DNA of 64,000 nucleotides from Pirellulales bacterium (GTDB lineage Bacteria; Planctomycetota; Planctomycetia; Pirellulales; JALHPA01), in assembly GCA_033762255.1 (NCBI GenBank), contig JANRLT010000051.1, positions 1-64,000 of the forward strand. The letters are read 5' to 3'. How positions within the stretch are numbered: the stretch's first letter is position 1; every line of letters begins with the position of its first letter. The notes beneath the pieces were generated by a model that ran no database searches, was not told where the DNA came from, and saw only the letters and a program-made list of their open reading frames with translations. This document shows, in pieces, positions 27,276 through 36,606 of this stretch. The position numbers were made by a program, and so were the translations under genes.

Positions 27276-28184
27276 GTGTCCCCCCTTAGCCCCGAACAAC
27301 TCGAACTGTTGCTCAGTTGCCGCGCTGCGACACTGCGGGATGGGGCATTGCGCAATGCAACCCTGGGCGATGGGGCATTGCGGGGGGCTGAGCCAGTCGA
27401 TCAGCCAACGGATGTGACGGAACAGGCGGAACTCTTACAAATCCGTGATATTTTAAGCGCGGATCCCGCATTATCTCCGGGGTTAGCGCACCTCGCCGCG
27501 TGGGAGGAGCGATTGGCTACCGCTGTGGTTGGAGCTCCCTTCGTCGCGGGCCCCGTACCATCCGATTTGTCCGAGCGCATCCTCGCCCGCTTAGCTCAGA
27601 CAGCGCCTGTTACCTCCGTTGATAGCTTAAATGATGTTCCCACCAATCCTTTGGGGGAGCCATCACAGTTTTCGCGCCGACGGTTTTCGCGTCAACAGTA
27701 TTCTCGCCGCATGTGGCTAGGCTGGTTAACCGCGGCCAGTGCCGCGGCGGTCGGGGCGGTTTATTTTAGCTGGCCCAAGCGCCCCCGGTTGACTGTCGAG
27801 GATTTGGCGGGGGCGGTGACGTGGCTCTCTGACGAGATTTCCGATAAGGCGTGGCAGACCGCCCGTCTACCCACCGCTCAGTTTCCCCTTCCCCGGACGT
27901 TGCGATATCAGCCCCGGGCGTGGCAGGATGTCAGTTCGACCCTTCGCTTTCCGGCGGTGGCGTACGATTTTACCCCGGTTGGCCAGGCTCCAGCCGCGCT
28001 GTTTGTCATCCGCCAAACCATTTCCGATGTCGGCACGCGAGTTCCTAATCAGCCGCAGCACAGCACGCAGGGAGTCAGCGTTGCCTATTGGCAAGAGCAG
28101 GAACACTTATTTGTCTTTGTGGCGGCAGGGCCCGCCTTGCGTTACCAGCAATTCTTTAGCCCTGCTCGGGAAATCGTGGCCTAA
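27276..28184 (+). CDS. Probable anti-sigma factor, single-pass membrane protein
   Basis: 302 residues from GTG. A cytoplasmic N-terminal half of about 145 residues is followed by one transmembrane segment (WLGWLTAASAAAVGAVYF, about 148-165) and an extracytoplasmic domain ending near FVFVAAGPALRYQQFF. Topology and position right after an ECF sigma gene support an anti-sigma role; there is no clear zinc HxxxCxxC motif, so this is inference. The N-terminus carries a 10-residue tandem duplication (ATLRDGALRN, ATLGDGALRG) from a 30-bp DNA duplication at 27339-27382. Confidence 0.6.
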   Translation: MSPLSPEQLELLLSCRAATLRDGALRNATLGDGALRGAEPVDQPTDVTEQAELLQIRDILSADPALSPGLAHLAAWEERLATAVVGAPFVAGPVPSDLSERILARLAQTAPVTSVDSLNDVPTNPLGEPSQFSRRRFSRQQYSRRMWLGWLTAASAAAVGAVYFSWPKRPRLTVEDLAGAVTWLSDEISDKAWQTARLPTAQFPLPRTLRYQPRAWQDVSSTLRFPAVAYDFTPVGQAPAALFVIRQTISDVGTRVPNQPQHSTQGVSVAYWQEQEHLFVFVAAGPALRYQQFFSPAREIVA

Positions 28185-28346
28185 TCGCCGCGTCAACTTT
28201 TCCGCCTGTTCGTGCTTGTTAAGCCCGGAAAATACGGCATACCATTTGCTGCATGTTCACTGGCACTCTCTGTCGTGCGCGATTTTTTGCCAAAAACACG
28301 CTTGAAATATTTTTGCGTATTTCATTCCTTCGTGAAGGTTTGTGCC

Positions 28347-28817
28347 ATGCCCAACGCATTGCTGATTTACTTGCAAGATCATCTGGCTGGGTCAGAATTT
28401 GCCGTCAGTCTATTGAGCGATCTGGCCAAGCAAACTTCTCATCAACGCTTGGCTGAGTTTTCCCAGACGCTACTGACGGAAATAGAAAGCGACCGGATTG
28501 TCTTGCAAAACTTGATCGAAGAACAACAAGGTTCGACGAATACATTAAAAAACACCCTGGCCTGGTTTACACAAAAACTAGGTCAATTCAAACTGAATCT
28601 GGATGAAACCCATGGGCAATTCGAGGCCCTGGAACTGCTCTCGTTGGGGATTACCGGCAAATTGGCCTTGTGGACCGCGCTCGAAAAAGTCCCCGGCATG
28701 ATCACGCACCTGCATCCGACACATTTGATGAACTTGCAGTCGCGGGCAAGGGATCAATTTACCCAGGTAGAACAGTTTCGCCTGCAGTTAGCGGTGGCGG
28801 CGCTCAACGAAAGTTAA
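28347..28817 (+). CDS. Hypothetical helical protein
   Basis: 156 residues from MPNALLIYLQDHLAG, with GAAGG upstream. Entirely helical by composition: DHLAGSEFAVSLLSDLAKQT, LTEIESDRIVLQNLIEEQQ, then FEALELLSLGITGKLALWTALE. The pattern resembles small ferritin-like or DUF892-like four-helix proteins, with no firm metal motif seen. It lies 162 bp after the anti-sigma-like gene and might belong to its regulon. Confidence 0.6.
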   Translation: MPNALLIYLQDHLAGSEFAVSLLSDLAKQTSHQRLAEFSQTLLTEIESDRIVLQNLIEEQQGSTNTLKNTLAWFTQKLGQFKLNLDETHGQFEALELLSLGITGKLALWTALEKVPGMITHLHPTHLMNLQSRARDQFTQVEQFRLQLAVAALNES

Positions 28818-28986
28818 CGGCAGTCGCGAATGAGCCGGGCCATTGGCCCTGCCATTTGTCATTTTCCCTTTACCGAGGAGCGGATGGGGAATCTAAGGCA
28901 ACGAGGTAGCGTCATCCGTAAACAAACCATTCATACTGGGTGCCATCACAAATCGCTAGCCGCGCTACGTTTAGCTAGAAAGCGTA

Positions 28987-31161
28987 TTACTTCTCCACTG
29001 GCTCTAGGCCCACTTGCAATTGCGCGACGCCATCAATTTCAAAATGTTCCACCCGAACCGTGTGCTCTCCGTTTTCCAGCGTGATTTCTTGATCATGGGC
29101 GGTTGGGACATGCCATGTCCAATCGTCAATCACCAGTTTTTCATCCACCCAAACGCGGATGCCGTCATCCGATACGGTTTTGAGGAGGTAAGTTCCTGCG
29201 GGGAGGTCGATCTTGGTCGTGGCGACGGTGCCAAAGCGGTCACCGGGAAGATTAGGCCCCAGCGTCCCGGCCCCCCAGGAGTAATTCACGCGATCGATTT
29301 GCTGTTCCGATATCGGTTTGCCAGCAATCAACGCTCTCCAGGCGGGCAGATCATGCCGCGGGTCGGCAGTCCACTGGAAAAACTTGACATCCCAGGTCGT
29401 CCAGACCAGCGTGCCGACGGCGGTCAACTCTTGACCATTAATGTCAATCGTGACCGTAAAGGGATGCACGCCTGGTTCTGTCGCCTGGACGGTCAGCTTA
29501 CCGGGAACTGTCCCCTGGGTGGCCGAGAGCCGGACTTGGCCCGTGTGGCTTTTCACGGCAAATTCGCCGGTTGTACCCAATAGTTGCAAATCCAAGGTCG
29601 CGCTGCCGACGCCATTAGTGGGAAAAATCATCGGTCGCATGTGATCATACGGCCCCCATTCGGTCATCAAAATTTTGTCCCGTCCGCGCAACTTTGCCCT
29701 AGCTCCCACGGGGCGGGTCTCGCCCAGGGGCTCGGCGGCGATTTTAATTTGCGGGACTTCCGGAGGTTCCTCCACTTTAGACTGATCTCCCGCGTCGATT
29801 TCCCGTTTGACGTTTTTAAAGGTATTGTGGCCAACGCCGGTCCGGGTTTCTCCCCGCAGTTGAATCGCCAGGTCATCCCCGTCAAACGAATTATGGGCGA
29901 TCACATTTCCGGTGCTGGCGGGTTGGTTGGCCTGGCCCCACGGTTTTTTGAGAAAGTCGGGATTGGCCGGTCCCCACAGGTGGACGCCGGCTTTATTTTT
30001 TTCAAAGCGATTGCGGACGATAAGATTATTTTTACCGGAATCGATATTCACCCCGCCCCGTTCCAGTCCGTAACCAAACTCGCCATTGCCATGAAAATCA
30101 TTGGCCGCGATGTAAGAGTCCTGGCTGTATCCCCCCCACAGGCCGCAGATCGCGTTCTCCACCACGCGGTTCCCCACATATTGATTTCCAAAACTGAACG
30201 TCATTTCGATGCCGTGCGCGCTGGCATAGGAAAAGTCGTTATTCATGATCAAATTGTCATTGCAACCACGACGCTTAAAGTCAAAATCCGGTGGCACGGG
30301 GGTCTCACCCAGGGCTTCCTTGCCGGCAAAGCCAAACAATCCGTCGCCGCCGTGCGTGGCGGAATTCTCGATAATGATATTGCGGTTGTTTTGCTCAAAG
30401 AGCAATATTCCCGCCGAATCCTGGCCGCGATTATAAATGCCGTGGCTGTAACCACGTATGCAAAAGTCAAGCGAGTTGCGGGAGATGAGATTGTCGTTGC
30501 ATTTCCACATTGCCAGTCCCCAGCCGGATAAAAACGAACAATCATTGTCGTAAATTTTTGAATTGCTGACGTTAACCAGCACGATACCGTTTTGGCCATG
30601 CCGGGCCGTTACCCGCCGAATGACGGCTCGATCACAGTCCCGCAAATACACTCCCGCGCCAAAGTCGCGCAGCCAGCGGTCGTCGGGATTATCATGGGCA
30701 AACAGCCAATCCCCCCCATCCTCGGCCGCGGGGGTAGAGCGCAGCCGCTGTTGCCAGTTTCCCCCGACATCCAGGTTTTCCAGTGTGAGACCGGGACAGT
30801 TTATCGCCACAACGGCGGCCTTGTAGCCATGAATTTTGGCATTGCGCAGGGTGATGTTTTTTCCTCGCAGGATGACGCCATGCCCTTGATACTCATTCGG
30901 TGGCGTATTTCCCGTGGCCCCGTTTAACGTGGCCCCTTGAAAGTCAACCACCAAATCATCCCCGACGATTTGTATCGCTCCATGTCCTGACGCGTCGGCA
31001 AGGGTGTACTCTCCCGGCGCAATCTGGGCAGAAGATTTGATGAGCTGGCCATTCCCTGAAAGCGTGACATCCGCGGCGCGGGCCAGATCGCCCATAAGCC
31101 CACAACCAATAATCCCGCAAACCAGCGCATAACTCGCAATGAGTATTCGGCAATTTGTCAT
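28987..31161 (-). CDS. Secreted beta-helix protein with C-terminal PA14 domain
   Basis: About 724 residues from MTNCRILIASYAL; signal peptide to ARAAD. Residues about 90-470 are a right-handed parallel beta-helix (PbH1/NosD type): repeats such as NGIVLVNVSNSKIYDNDCSF, NLISRNSLDF, NLIMNNDFSYASAHGIEM, NLIVRNRFEKNKAGVHLWG. A middle linker region follows. The last 135 residues are PA14-like, with LPAGTYLLKTVSDDGIRVWV and DEKLVIDDW. Such proteins act on or bind polysaccharides outside the cell; no catalytic set can be named. Confidence 0.8.
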   Translation of the reverse strand: MTNCRILIASYALVCGIIGCGLMGDLARAADVTLSGNGQLIKSSAQIAPGEYTLADASGHGAIQIVGDDLVVDFQGATLNGATGNTPPNEYQGHGVILRGKNITLRNAKIHGYKAAVVAINCPGLTLENLDVGGNWQQRLRSTPAAEDGGDWLFAHDNPDDRWLRDFGAGVYLRDCDRAVIRRVTARHGQNGIVLVNVSNSKIYDNDCSFLSGWGLAMWKCNDNLISRNSLDFCIRGYSHGIYNRGQDSAGILLFEQNNRNIIIENSATHGGDGLFGFAGKEALGETPVPPDFDFKRRGCNDNLIMNNDFSYASAHGIEMTFSFGNQYVGNRVVENAICGLWGGYSQDSYIAANDFHGNGEFGYGLERGGVNIDSGKNNLIVRNRFEKNKAGVHLWGPANPDFLKKPWGQANQPASTGNVIAHNSFDGDDLAIQLRGETRTGVGHNTFKNVKREIDAGDQSKVEEPPEVPQIKIAAEPLGETRPVGARAKLRGRDKILMTEWGPYDHMRPMIFPTNGVGSATLDLQLLGTTGEFAVKSHTGQVRLSATQGTVPGKLTVQATEPGVHPFTVTIDINGQELTAVGTLVWTTWDVKFFQWTADPRHDLPAWRALIAGKPISEQQIDRVNYSWGAGTLGPNLPGDRFGTVATTKIDLPAGTYLLKTVSDDGIRVWVDEKLVIDDWTWHVPTAHDQEITLENGEHTVRVEHFEIDGVAQLQVGLEPVEK

Positions 31162-31232
31162 CGCTGTAACTCGCGTGAAGGGAAGAAACATTTAGAAACC
31201 TAATGCACACGAAAGAGGGTAAGAAACGCCGC

Positions 31233-31736
31233 TTATCCCGTACGGGGAAATTTTTGCCGTAGATCGGCAATGATGGCCCGGGGGACAAACTGGCACAACT
31301 CGGCGTCATCCGCCAGCGGCGTGATTTGCTTTAATAGCGAGCTACTGATATGCGAAAATTCATCGTCGGCCATCAGAAAGATCGTTTCGATGCCGGCGTC
31401 GAGCTTGCGATTCGCCAGTGTCATGGTGAATTCGCTTTCGATATCAGTCAACGAGCGAATCCCCCGCAGCATGACCCGCGCGCCGACTTCGCGGATAAAT
31501 TTAACCGTCAAACCGGTATAGGATCGCACACTGACATTTACCAGGTGGGGAATCGCCTTTTGCACCAATTCCAGCCGTTCCTCCGGAGTAAACAACGACT
31601 GCTTTTCAATATTGACGCCAATCCCCACAATCAGTTGATCCACCAGCTTGCTAGCCCGTTCAATAATATTTAAATGGCCCAGAGTAATGGGGTCAAACGA
31701 GCCCGTATAAACAGCCAGACGGGGAGAATTGGACAT
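31233..31736 (-). CDS. coaD: Phosphopantetheine adenylyltransferase
   Basis: 167 residues, usual length. Transfers AMP from ATP to 4'-phosphopantetheine, the step before coaE. Seen: GSFDPITLGHLNII (HxGH-type nucleotidyl motif, about 12-25), RGIRSLTDIESEF near 92, and the C-terminal ISSSLLKQI signature near 130. Lone gene, with the repeat-rich region upstream. Confidence 0.94.
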   Translation of the reverse strand: MSNSPRLAVYTGSFDPITLGHLNIIERASKLVDQLIVGIGVNIEKQSLFTPEERLELVQKAIPHLVNVSVRSYTGLTVKFIREVGARVMLRGIRSLTDIESEFTMTLANRKLDAGIETIFLMADDEFSHISSSLLKQITPLADDAELCQFVPRAIIADLRQKFPRTG

Positions 31737-31887
31737 AACGGCTAAAAAAATAGATAAAGGAGATAAAATTGTGGCGAATCGAAATTATCGCCTGCCCCAG
31801 GCGATGCCGCAACTCAGCCTACCGCTGTTTTTATACCGCGTAAAGCCACTTAACCTTGTAGTCCGGAACTGTGGTGGGAAATTCCAA

Positions 31888-31980
31888 AATTCTGGCTAAT
31901 TGTGCTATAGGAAGCAGTCTCGGAATTCTGGCGAAACCCGCTACATGCTATTCCAGAATTCTAGCGAATTCCGCTACTCT
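31888..31980. repeat. Three degenerate tandem copies of an AATTCTGGC repeat
   Basis: Copies begin AATTCTGGC at 31888 and 31924, and AATTCTAGC at 31957 (spacing 36 and 33 bp). On the minus strand they read roughly GTAGCGGAATTCGCCAG. Non-coding, between coaD and the aminotransferase. It resembles short interspersed repeats I associate with planctomycetes; not CRISPR, since units are diverged and uneven. Confidence 0.6.
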
Positions 31981-31986
31981 ATTTTA

Positions 31987-33153
31987 TCACCCTTGCCGCC
32001 GTGCAAATTCCAGCCCGGAAAGCAGCTTCTCCAGATCCGACTCGTCATTATAGGCATGGGGACTAGCGCGCAGCTTTCCTGCGCGGGTGCTAAGCGCCAC
32101 GCCCGCTGACAGACACGCCGCGCGGACCTGCATTGGATCGCAGCTAGGAATTTCAAAGCTGACAATCCCCGAAGCGTGCTCCCGCTGTTCCCTGACAGAA
32201 CAAATCACCGCACCGCTTTGACGCAACCGTTCCACCAACTCGTCCGTATAGTCCAGCACTCGCTGGGCTATGTTGTCAATTCCGATTTCCAACAGCAGTT
32301 CCACGCTGGCCCCCAAGCCCAAGAAGCCCGCCATGTTCAGCGAGCCTCCCTCATATCGCGCCGCTGTGGGGAGCCACTCGGGATTGATGCGCGTAAAGTC
32401 GTTCCCCTGGACCACGCTATTCCACCCCACGCCGATGGGCCGCAATTGATCCAACAAATTGTCCGACAGATAGCAATAACCCGCTCCTTCCGGACCCAAT
32501 AGCCATTTGTGGCCATCCGCGGCGAGCGCATCAACCGGAATCTGCGCCACATCCAGCGGAAAGACCCCCAACCCCTGGATCGCATCCAAAAACACGAGCG
32601 CCCCGCGCACATGGATTTGCTCTACCGCTGCCGCCACATCGGTCCGCCAGCCATGTGCGTAACCCACCCAACTCAGACTGACAAGTCTGGTTTTGGAATC
32701 CACAGCCGCCAGTAACTTCGCTAAATCCAACGTGCCGGGTGGCATTTCGACCCGGCGGGTTTCGACGCCTCGAGCCGTCAGGTTGAGAAACGCGTACTGG
32801 TTGGATGGAAACTCATCTGCGGGAAAAACCACATTGTCACCCGCTCGCCAATCCAACCCTTCGGCCACTAAGCTAATCCCCCAGGTCGTGTTGGGGACTA
32901 GGGTCACATTTTGCGGTTTTGCCCCGATTAGCCGAGCCCCGGCGGCACGGCAACGCTCCACGCTAGCTTTCCATTGGGGCCAAACGGTGTCTCCCGCCGC
33001 CGCAGCCTCCCCCAGCCATTTTTTCACGGCGTGCAAACCCGGCCCCGACAACGGCCCCACCGCCGCATGGTCAAAATAGGCCCAATTGTCGCAAATGGGC
33101 ATATTTTTACGAAAATCGCGGTAAATCTGACTCGTGTTGGTGAATGGAAACAT
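31987..33153 (-). CDS. Class-V aminotransferase / cysteine-desulfurase-like protein
   Basis: 388 residues from MFPFTNTSQ, chosen for the strong GAGGA at 8 bp; the frame is open 20 codons further up. PLP fold type I: FDHAAVGPLS near 28, VTLVPNTTWGISLVA near 85, DAIQGLGVFPLD near 195, and the PLP Lys in ADGHKWLLGPEG near 218. Closest in style to SufS/CsdA-like and kynureninase-like members. No Cys-loop for desulfuration is evident, so the substrate is open. Lone gene. Confidence 0.82.
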   Translation of the reverse strand: MFPFTNTSQIYRDFRKNMPICDNWAYFDHAAVGPLSGPGLHAVKKWLGEAAAAGDTVWPQWKASVERCRAAGARLIGAKPQNVTLVPNTTWGISLVAEGLDWRAGDNVVFPADEFPSNQYAFLNLTARGVETRRVEMPPGTLDLAKLLAAVDSKTRLVSLSWVGYAHGWRTDVAAAVEQIHVRGALVFLDAIQGLGVFPLDVAQIPVDALAADGHKWLLGPEGAGYCYLSDNLLDQLRPIGVGWNSVVQGNDFTRINPEWLPTAARYEGGSLNMAGFLGLGASVELLLEIGIDNIAQRVLDYTDELVERLRQSGAVICSVREQREHASGIVSFEIPSCDPMQVRAACLSAGVALSTRAGKLRASPHAYNDESDLEKLLSGLEFARRQG

Positions 33154-33474
33154 ATTTATTCCTCTTTTGGTTGGTGATTTGCAGGGTTGGCTCATCCTGA
33201 TTGATCCATACACCCCAAAACCACAAATTAACCGTCGTCCCGCTCATTTCGCCGGAAATCATTCACCTTACAGCACTTACGCAAAAAAAACTCCAACTTC
33301 TACCGCGTCAAGCCTTGACGGTTGTGCCGCTGTTAAGCATGATGCCAATTCTTCATGGGAGCTAATTTCAGCGAAAAAAGCCCTCTTCCAGGTTATTGGT
33401 AGCAGGTTTTCCCATTTAAGCTATATTAAATAGCTTTACGCGCGTACTAACGGGACAATTTTGGGAAGCAGTGC

Positions 33475-33657
33475 ATGGCCAAGGGGTTCGCTATTTTTGG
33501 AATGCTGGTCGCAGGGCTTTTCCTGGTCATTTTTACCATGGATTTAGCCGCGGGCATCCCCTTTGGCGGTGAAAGCACACTCACCGACTCTTTTTTTATC
33601 GTGGCTAGCCTAGCCCTAGGCTATATGGGCTGGCTAAGTTATCGCGAACAAAGTTAA
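33475..33657 (+). CDS. Small two-helix membrane protein
   Basis: 60 residues: two hydrophobic segments (FAIFGMLVAGLFLVIFTMDL and FFIVASLALGYMGWLSY) separated by a loop GIPFGGESTLTD, ending in REQS. Composition and clean start after AGCAGTGC suggest a real small inner-membrane protein. Function unknown. The pseudo-M14 gene starts 30 bp later, so they may be co-transcribed. Confidence 0.6.
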   Translation: MAKGFAIFGMLVAGLFLVIFTMDLAAGIPFGGESTLTDSFFIVASLALGYMGWLSYREQS

Positions 33658-33687
33658 CAACTGGCAATTATCGCTTGCCTAAACTTC

Positions 33688-35748
33688 ATGAACAACGCAA
33701 GCAACCCAAAGCGCGCAGTTTCTGCAACCACTCCATACCTTCGCTTTTATAGTCTACTCATTCTTTGCTGGATAACAGCCAGCATGGCTGACTCCCTTCT
33801 GGCTAGGGCTGATCAATCCGCAGACAGCGCCCAGCAATTTACCTTGGCGGGCTATCTGACTCCGGATGAATTTGACGCCGCCGTGGCGGAACTGGCAAAA
33901 AGCCCCGGTGTCAAAGTTACCTCTCTGGCCAAAACCGCAACCGGACGCGATGTCTGGCTCTTTACCCTGGGCGAAGAAGACCCCGCCCACAAGCCCGCCA
34001 TTTTGATCGTGGGCAGTGCCGAACCCGCGGACCTGGCGGGAGGCGAACTGGCCCTGCGCATGGTGCGTGGGTGGGCGGCTGGGCTTCCTCAGGCTACCGA
34101 TGCGGCAACTGCCTCACCCGCATTGGATGAGCCAAAAAAAGAACCGGCCCAGAAAACGCATGACGCCAAACAGCTTGATCCCGCACAAAAAGCCACCCCG
34201 GCAAACGACCTGTTACAGCGGGTGACGATCTATTGCATCCCGCGCCCATCGCCGGACGCCACGGCCAAATTTTGGAATCAACCGCTACAACCTCCACAAG
34301 GGAATAGCCGCGTTACCGATGATGACCGCGATGGCCAAACCGGCGAGGACCCCGCCAATGACCTCAATGGCGACGGCCTGATCACACAAATGCGCGTCAG
34401 CGACCCGGCGGGCAAGTATGCCGTCCACCCGGACGACCCACGCGTGCTGATCGAAATCAAACCGCAAGACAACGAACGTGGAGCTTATACGCTTTATACC
34501 GAGGGACGCGACGACGATCAGGACGAAAGTTTTAACGAGGACGGCAGCGCTGGCGTGGCCTTTTCCCGCAACTTCACGCACAAATATCCCTTCTTTCAAA
34601 TAGCCGCCGGTCCCCATCAAGTCAGCGAGCCCGAAACGCGGGCGATTGCCGACTTTTGCTTTGACCATCAAAACATCACCGCGATTTACAGTTTTTCCAG
34701 TCAGGAAAATCTGTTTCATCCCTGGAAGCCCGGTGATGATCCGGGGAAAATCAAAACCCGCATTGCCGCCGCCGACGCCCCCTTGGTGGAACATCTGGCC
34801 GAAAAGTACCGCCAGTTGCATGGCGGAAAAAATCCCCCGCCCGCCGCCAACGGCGCTGGGTCCTTTGCCGATTGGGCCTACTTTCATTATGGTCGCTGGT
34901 CGTTTGCGCCCCGCGCCTGGTGGATTCCTCCCCAAGAAAAACCGACAGCCAAACCGGCGGAAAAAGCCGCCGCGCCCGAAGCCAAAGCGGCGGAACAACC
35001 CAGCCCACAACAGTCCGGCACAGAAAAGCCCCCGACCGAGCAACCCCCGGCGGAATCAACTGCTTCCCCGCCAGAGACCCCGCCGGCACAACAAACAACC
35101 GATCCCGAGCAACCTTCCGTAAAATCAGATAAGGCAGCCGCGACCGCATCAACACCCACTAACCCGAACAAAACTCCTCTGCAACCCGGAGATCGCGGAG
35201 CCGACCAGCTCAACGCCCTGCGCTGGCTGGAGCATCACCAACGCGTGGGTTTTGTTCCCTGGACCAAAATCGACCATCCCGACTTTCCAGGCCAGACGGT
35301 CGAAATCGGGGGCTTTCATCCCTTGGTGATGACCACCCCCCCCAGCGCGGAACTAGACGCCCTAGCCGCCCAGCATCGCCAATTTATCGAGGAACTGGCC
35401 CAGGCGCTTCCCCGTTTGCGGATCGACTCCGCCGTCGCCGAACCACTGGGCGGGGGAATTTTTCGTATCCAGGTCAAGCTGCTGAATACCGGATATCTGC
35501 CCACGATGAGTGCGATGGGCGAAACGACCGATCAGGTGCCGCCACTTACGTTTGCCTGGCAGGATGTGCCGGCGGAGACGCTATGGCTGCAGGGGACGGG
35601 GCGCGGATTTGTGGAACGACTGACCGGGACCAACGGCCAGACCAAGCTGGAATGGCTGATTCGGGTACCCAAGCTCCCCGCCAGCCCGCGTTTGCGGATC
35701 GGCTCACCCGCCACCGGCTGGGTGGAGCAGAGCCTGGACCTGAAATAG
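33688..35748 (+). CDS. M14-like protein lacking zinc ligands
   Basis: 686 residues with a signal peptide (LLILCWITASMADSLLARA). It is built like the M14 carboxypeptidase at 45576-47402, sharing the Ca-binding insert (DDDRDGQTGEDPANDLNGDG, then ITQMRVSDP; DDDQDESFNEDGS). Where that enzyme has HANE this one has GSAEPADLAGGE (about 108), and where it has SYHNTGG this has YSFSSQENLF (about 334), so the zinc site is lost. A Pro/Gln/Ala-rich insertion of about 85 residues lies near 415-500. Probably a secreted pseudoenzyme or binding protein. Confidence 0.75.
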   Translation: MNNASNPKRAVSATTPYLRFYSLLILCWITASMADSLLARADQSADSAQQFTLAGYLTPDEFDAAVAELAKSPGVKVTSLAKTATGRDVWLFTLGEEDPAHKPAILIVGSAEPADLAGGELALRMVRGWAAGLPQATDAATASPALDEPKKEPAQKTHDAKQLDPAQKATPANDLLQRVTIYCIPRPSPDATAKFWNQPLQPPQGNSRVTDDDRDGQTGEDPANDLNGDGLITQMRVSDPAGKYAVHPDDPRVLIEIKPQDNERGAYTLYTEGRDDDQDESFNEDGSAGVAFSRNFTHKYPFFQIAAGPHQVSEPETRAIADFCFDHQNITAIYSFSSQENLFHPWKPGDDPGKIKTRIAAADAPLVEHLAEKYRQLHGGKNPPPAANGAGSFADWAYFHYGRWSFAPRAWWIPPQEKPTAKPAEKAAAPEAKAAEQPSPQQSGTEKPPTEQPPAESTASPPETPPAQQTTDPEQPSVKSDKAAATASTPTNPNKTPLQPGDRGADQLNALRWLEHHQRVGFVPWTKIDHPDFPGQTVEIGGFHPLVMTTPPSAELDALAAQHRQFIEELAQALPRLRIDSAVAEPLGGGIFRIQVKLLNTGYLPTMSAMGETTDQVPPLTFAWQDVPAETLWLQGTGRGFVERLTGTNGQTKLEWLIRVPKLPASPRLRIGSPATGWVEQSLDLK

Positions 35749-36606
35749 GTGTCTGTTGAGGTTTTTGGTTGCTGGATTTTGGTATTTGGTTGCTGGTTTA
35801 TGGTATTTGTTTAGCCGCGACGCGCAGCGGAGCGCGGTTCCTCGTAGCGGCGAGTTCTACTCGCCATTCAGGCCGTAGCGGCGACGTTCCGTCGCCGTTC
35901 TAGTATTTGGTTGCTGGTTTATGGTTTCTTTGCTTTTCTGCCGCGAAGCGGTTGCAGCACATAGCCCCGGGTTGGAGCGCAGCGACTACCCGGGGGGAAT
36001 GGAAAAACTACCCCTTGTCTCGTTTAGCCGCGACGCGCAGCGGAGCGCGGTATTTGAAATTTGTTTAGCCGCGCAGCGGCGTCAGAAATTTAGCCGGGGA
36101 TGCAAACCCCCGGATCGCTAGTCGTGTTTGATTGCAAAGCCGCGCAGCGGCGAAGGACAACTGCGGGTAGCCCAGGTGATTCGCAAGGGTACCCAAGGAA
36201 CTTGTTCCTTGGCCGCGCAGCGGCAAGAAGCATTTCTTCAAATATTTCCATTATATCCATGTGGGCTTCTTGTGCTACGCACACTGGAACAAGTTCCAGT
36301 GCAAGCCGTCGATTGGCGGTAATTCCGCAAAAAATAAGAAAAGCTCCCCGTGCCACACCCTTTCCGAACCGATTCTCTGTTTGGGGATGTTTCTAACTCC
36401 TGATTCAGTCAGTACTTGTATAGTTCGAGTCTGATTTGGTGGCTAATGCCGAAGCCGACGGGTTACAAAACTGCACAGGCGGATTAACAGCGATGACCCT
36501 TAGGCGGCTAGCGAGGAAAATTGCGTATCGGGTTGCGTGTGCGGTGGTATGTTTGCAAATTCTTCATGATCTGGCAGCGAATAACAGCGTTCCCACCTCG
36601 TCAGTC
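35749..36606. repeat. Gene-free nest of short dispersed repeats
   Basis: 858 bp without a credible gene. Direct repeats: 22 bp starting TATTTGGTTGCTGG at 35783-35804 and 35904-35925; 29 bp starting GTTTAGCCGCGACGCGC at 35809-35837 and 36022-36050; AGCCGCGCAGCGGC near 36064, 36139 and (GGCCGCGC) 36211. Hairpins: CCCCGGGT/ACCCGGGG at 35965-35995, GGCGAG..CTCGCC near 35859 and GGCGAC..GTCGCC near 35879. It separates the pseudo-M14 gene from the RHS-tip cluster. Confidence 0.75.
36282..36301. repeat. CACTGG hairpin repeat, copy 1
   Basis: CACTGGAAC-AA-GTTCCAGTG, a perfect 9-bp stem with a 2-nt loop. Same family as 38418-38436 and 38535-38553. Confidence 0.75.

Noticed and set aside
29584-30531. 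315-codon plus-strand frame opposite the beta-helix gene
   Set aside because: Antisense of a clear beta-helix repeat protein; no signal or motif of its own.
31888-31980. CRISPR array
   Set aside because: Only three diverged units with uneven spacing, no cas genes.
35783-36050. CRISPR-like direct repeats
   Set aside because: Just two copies of each repeat, with unequal and very long gaps and no cas genes.
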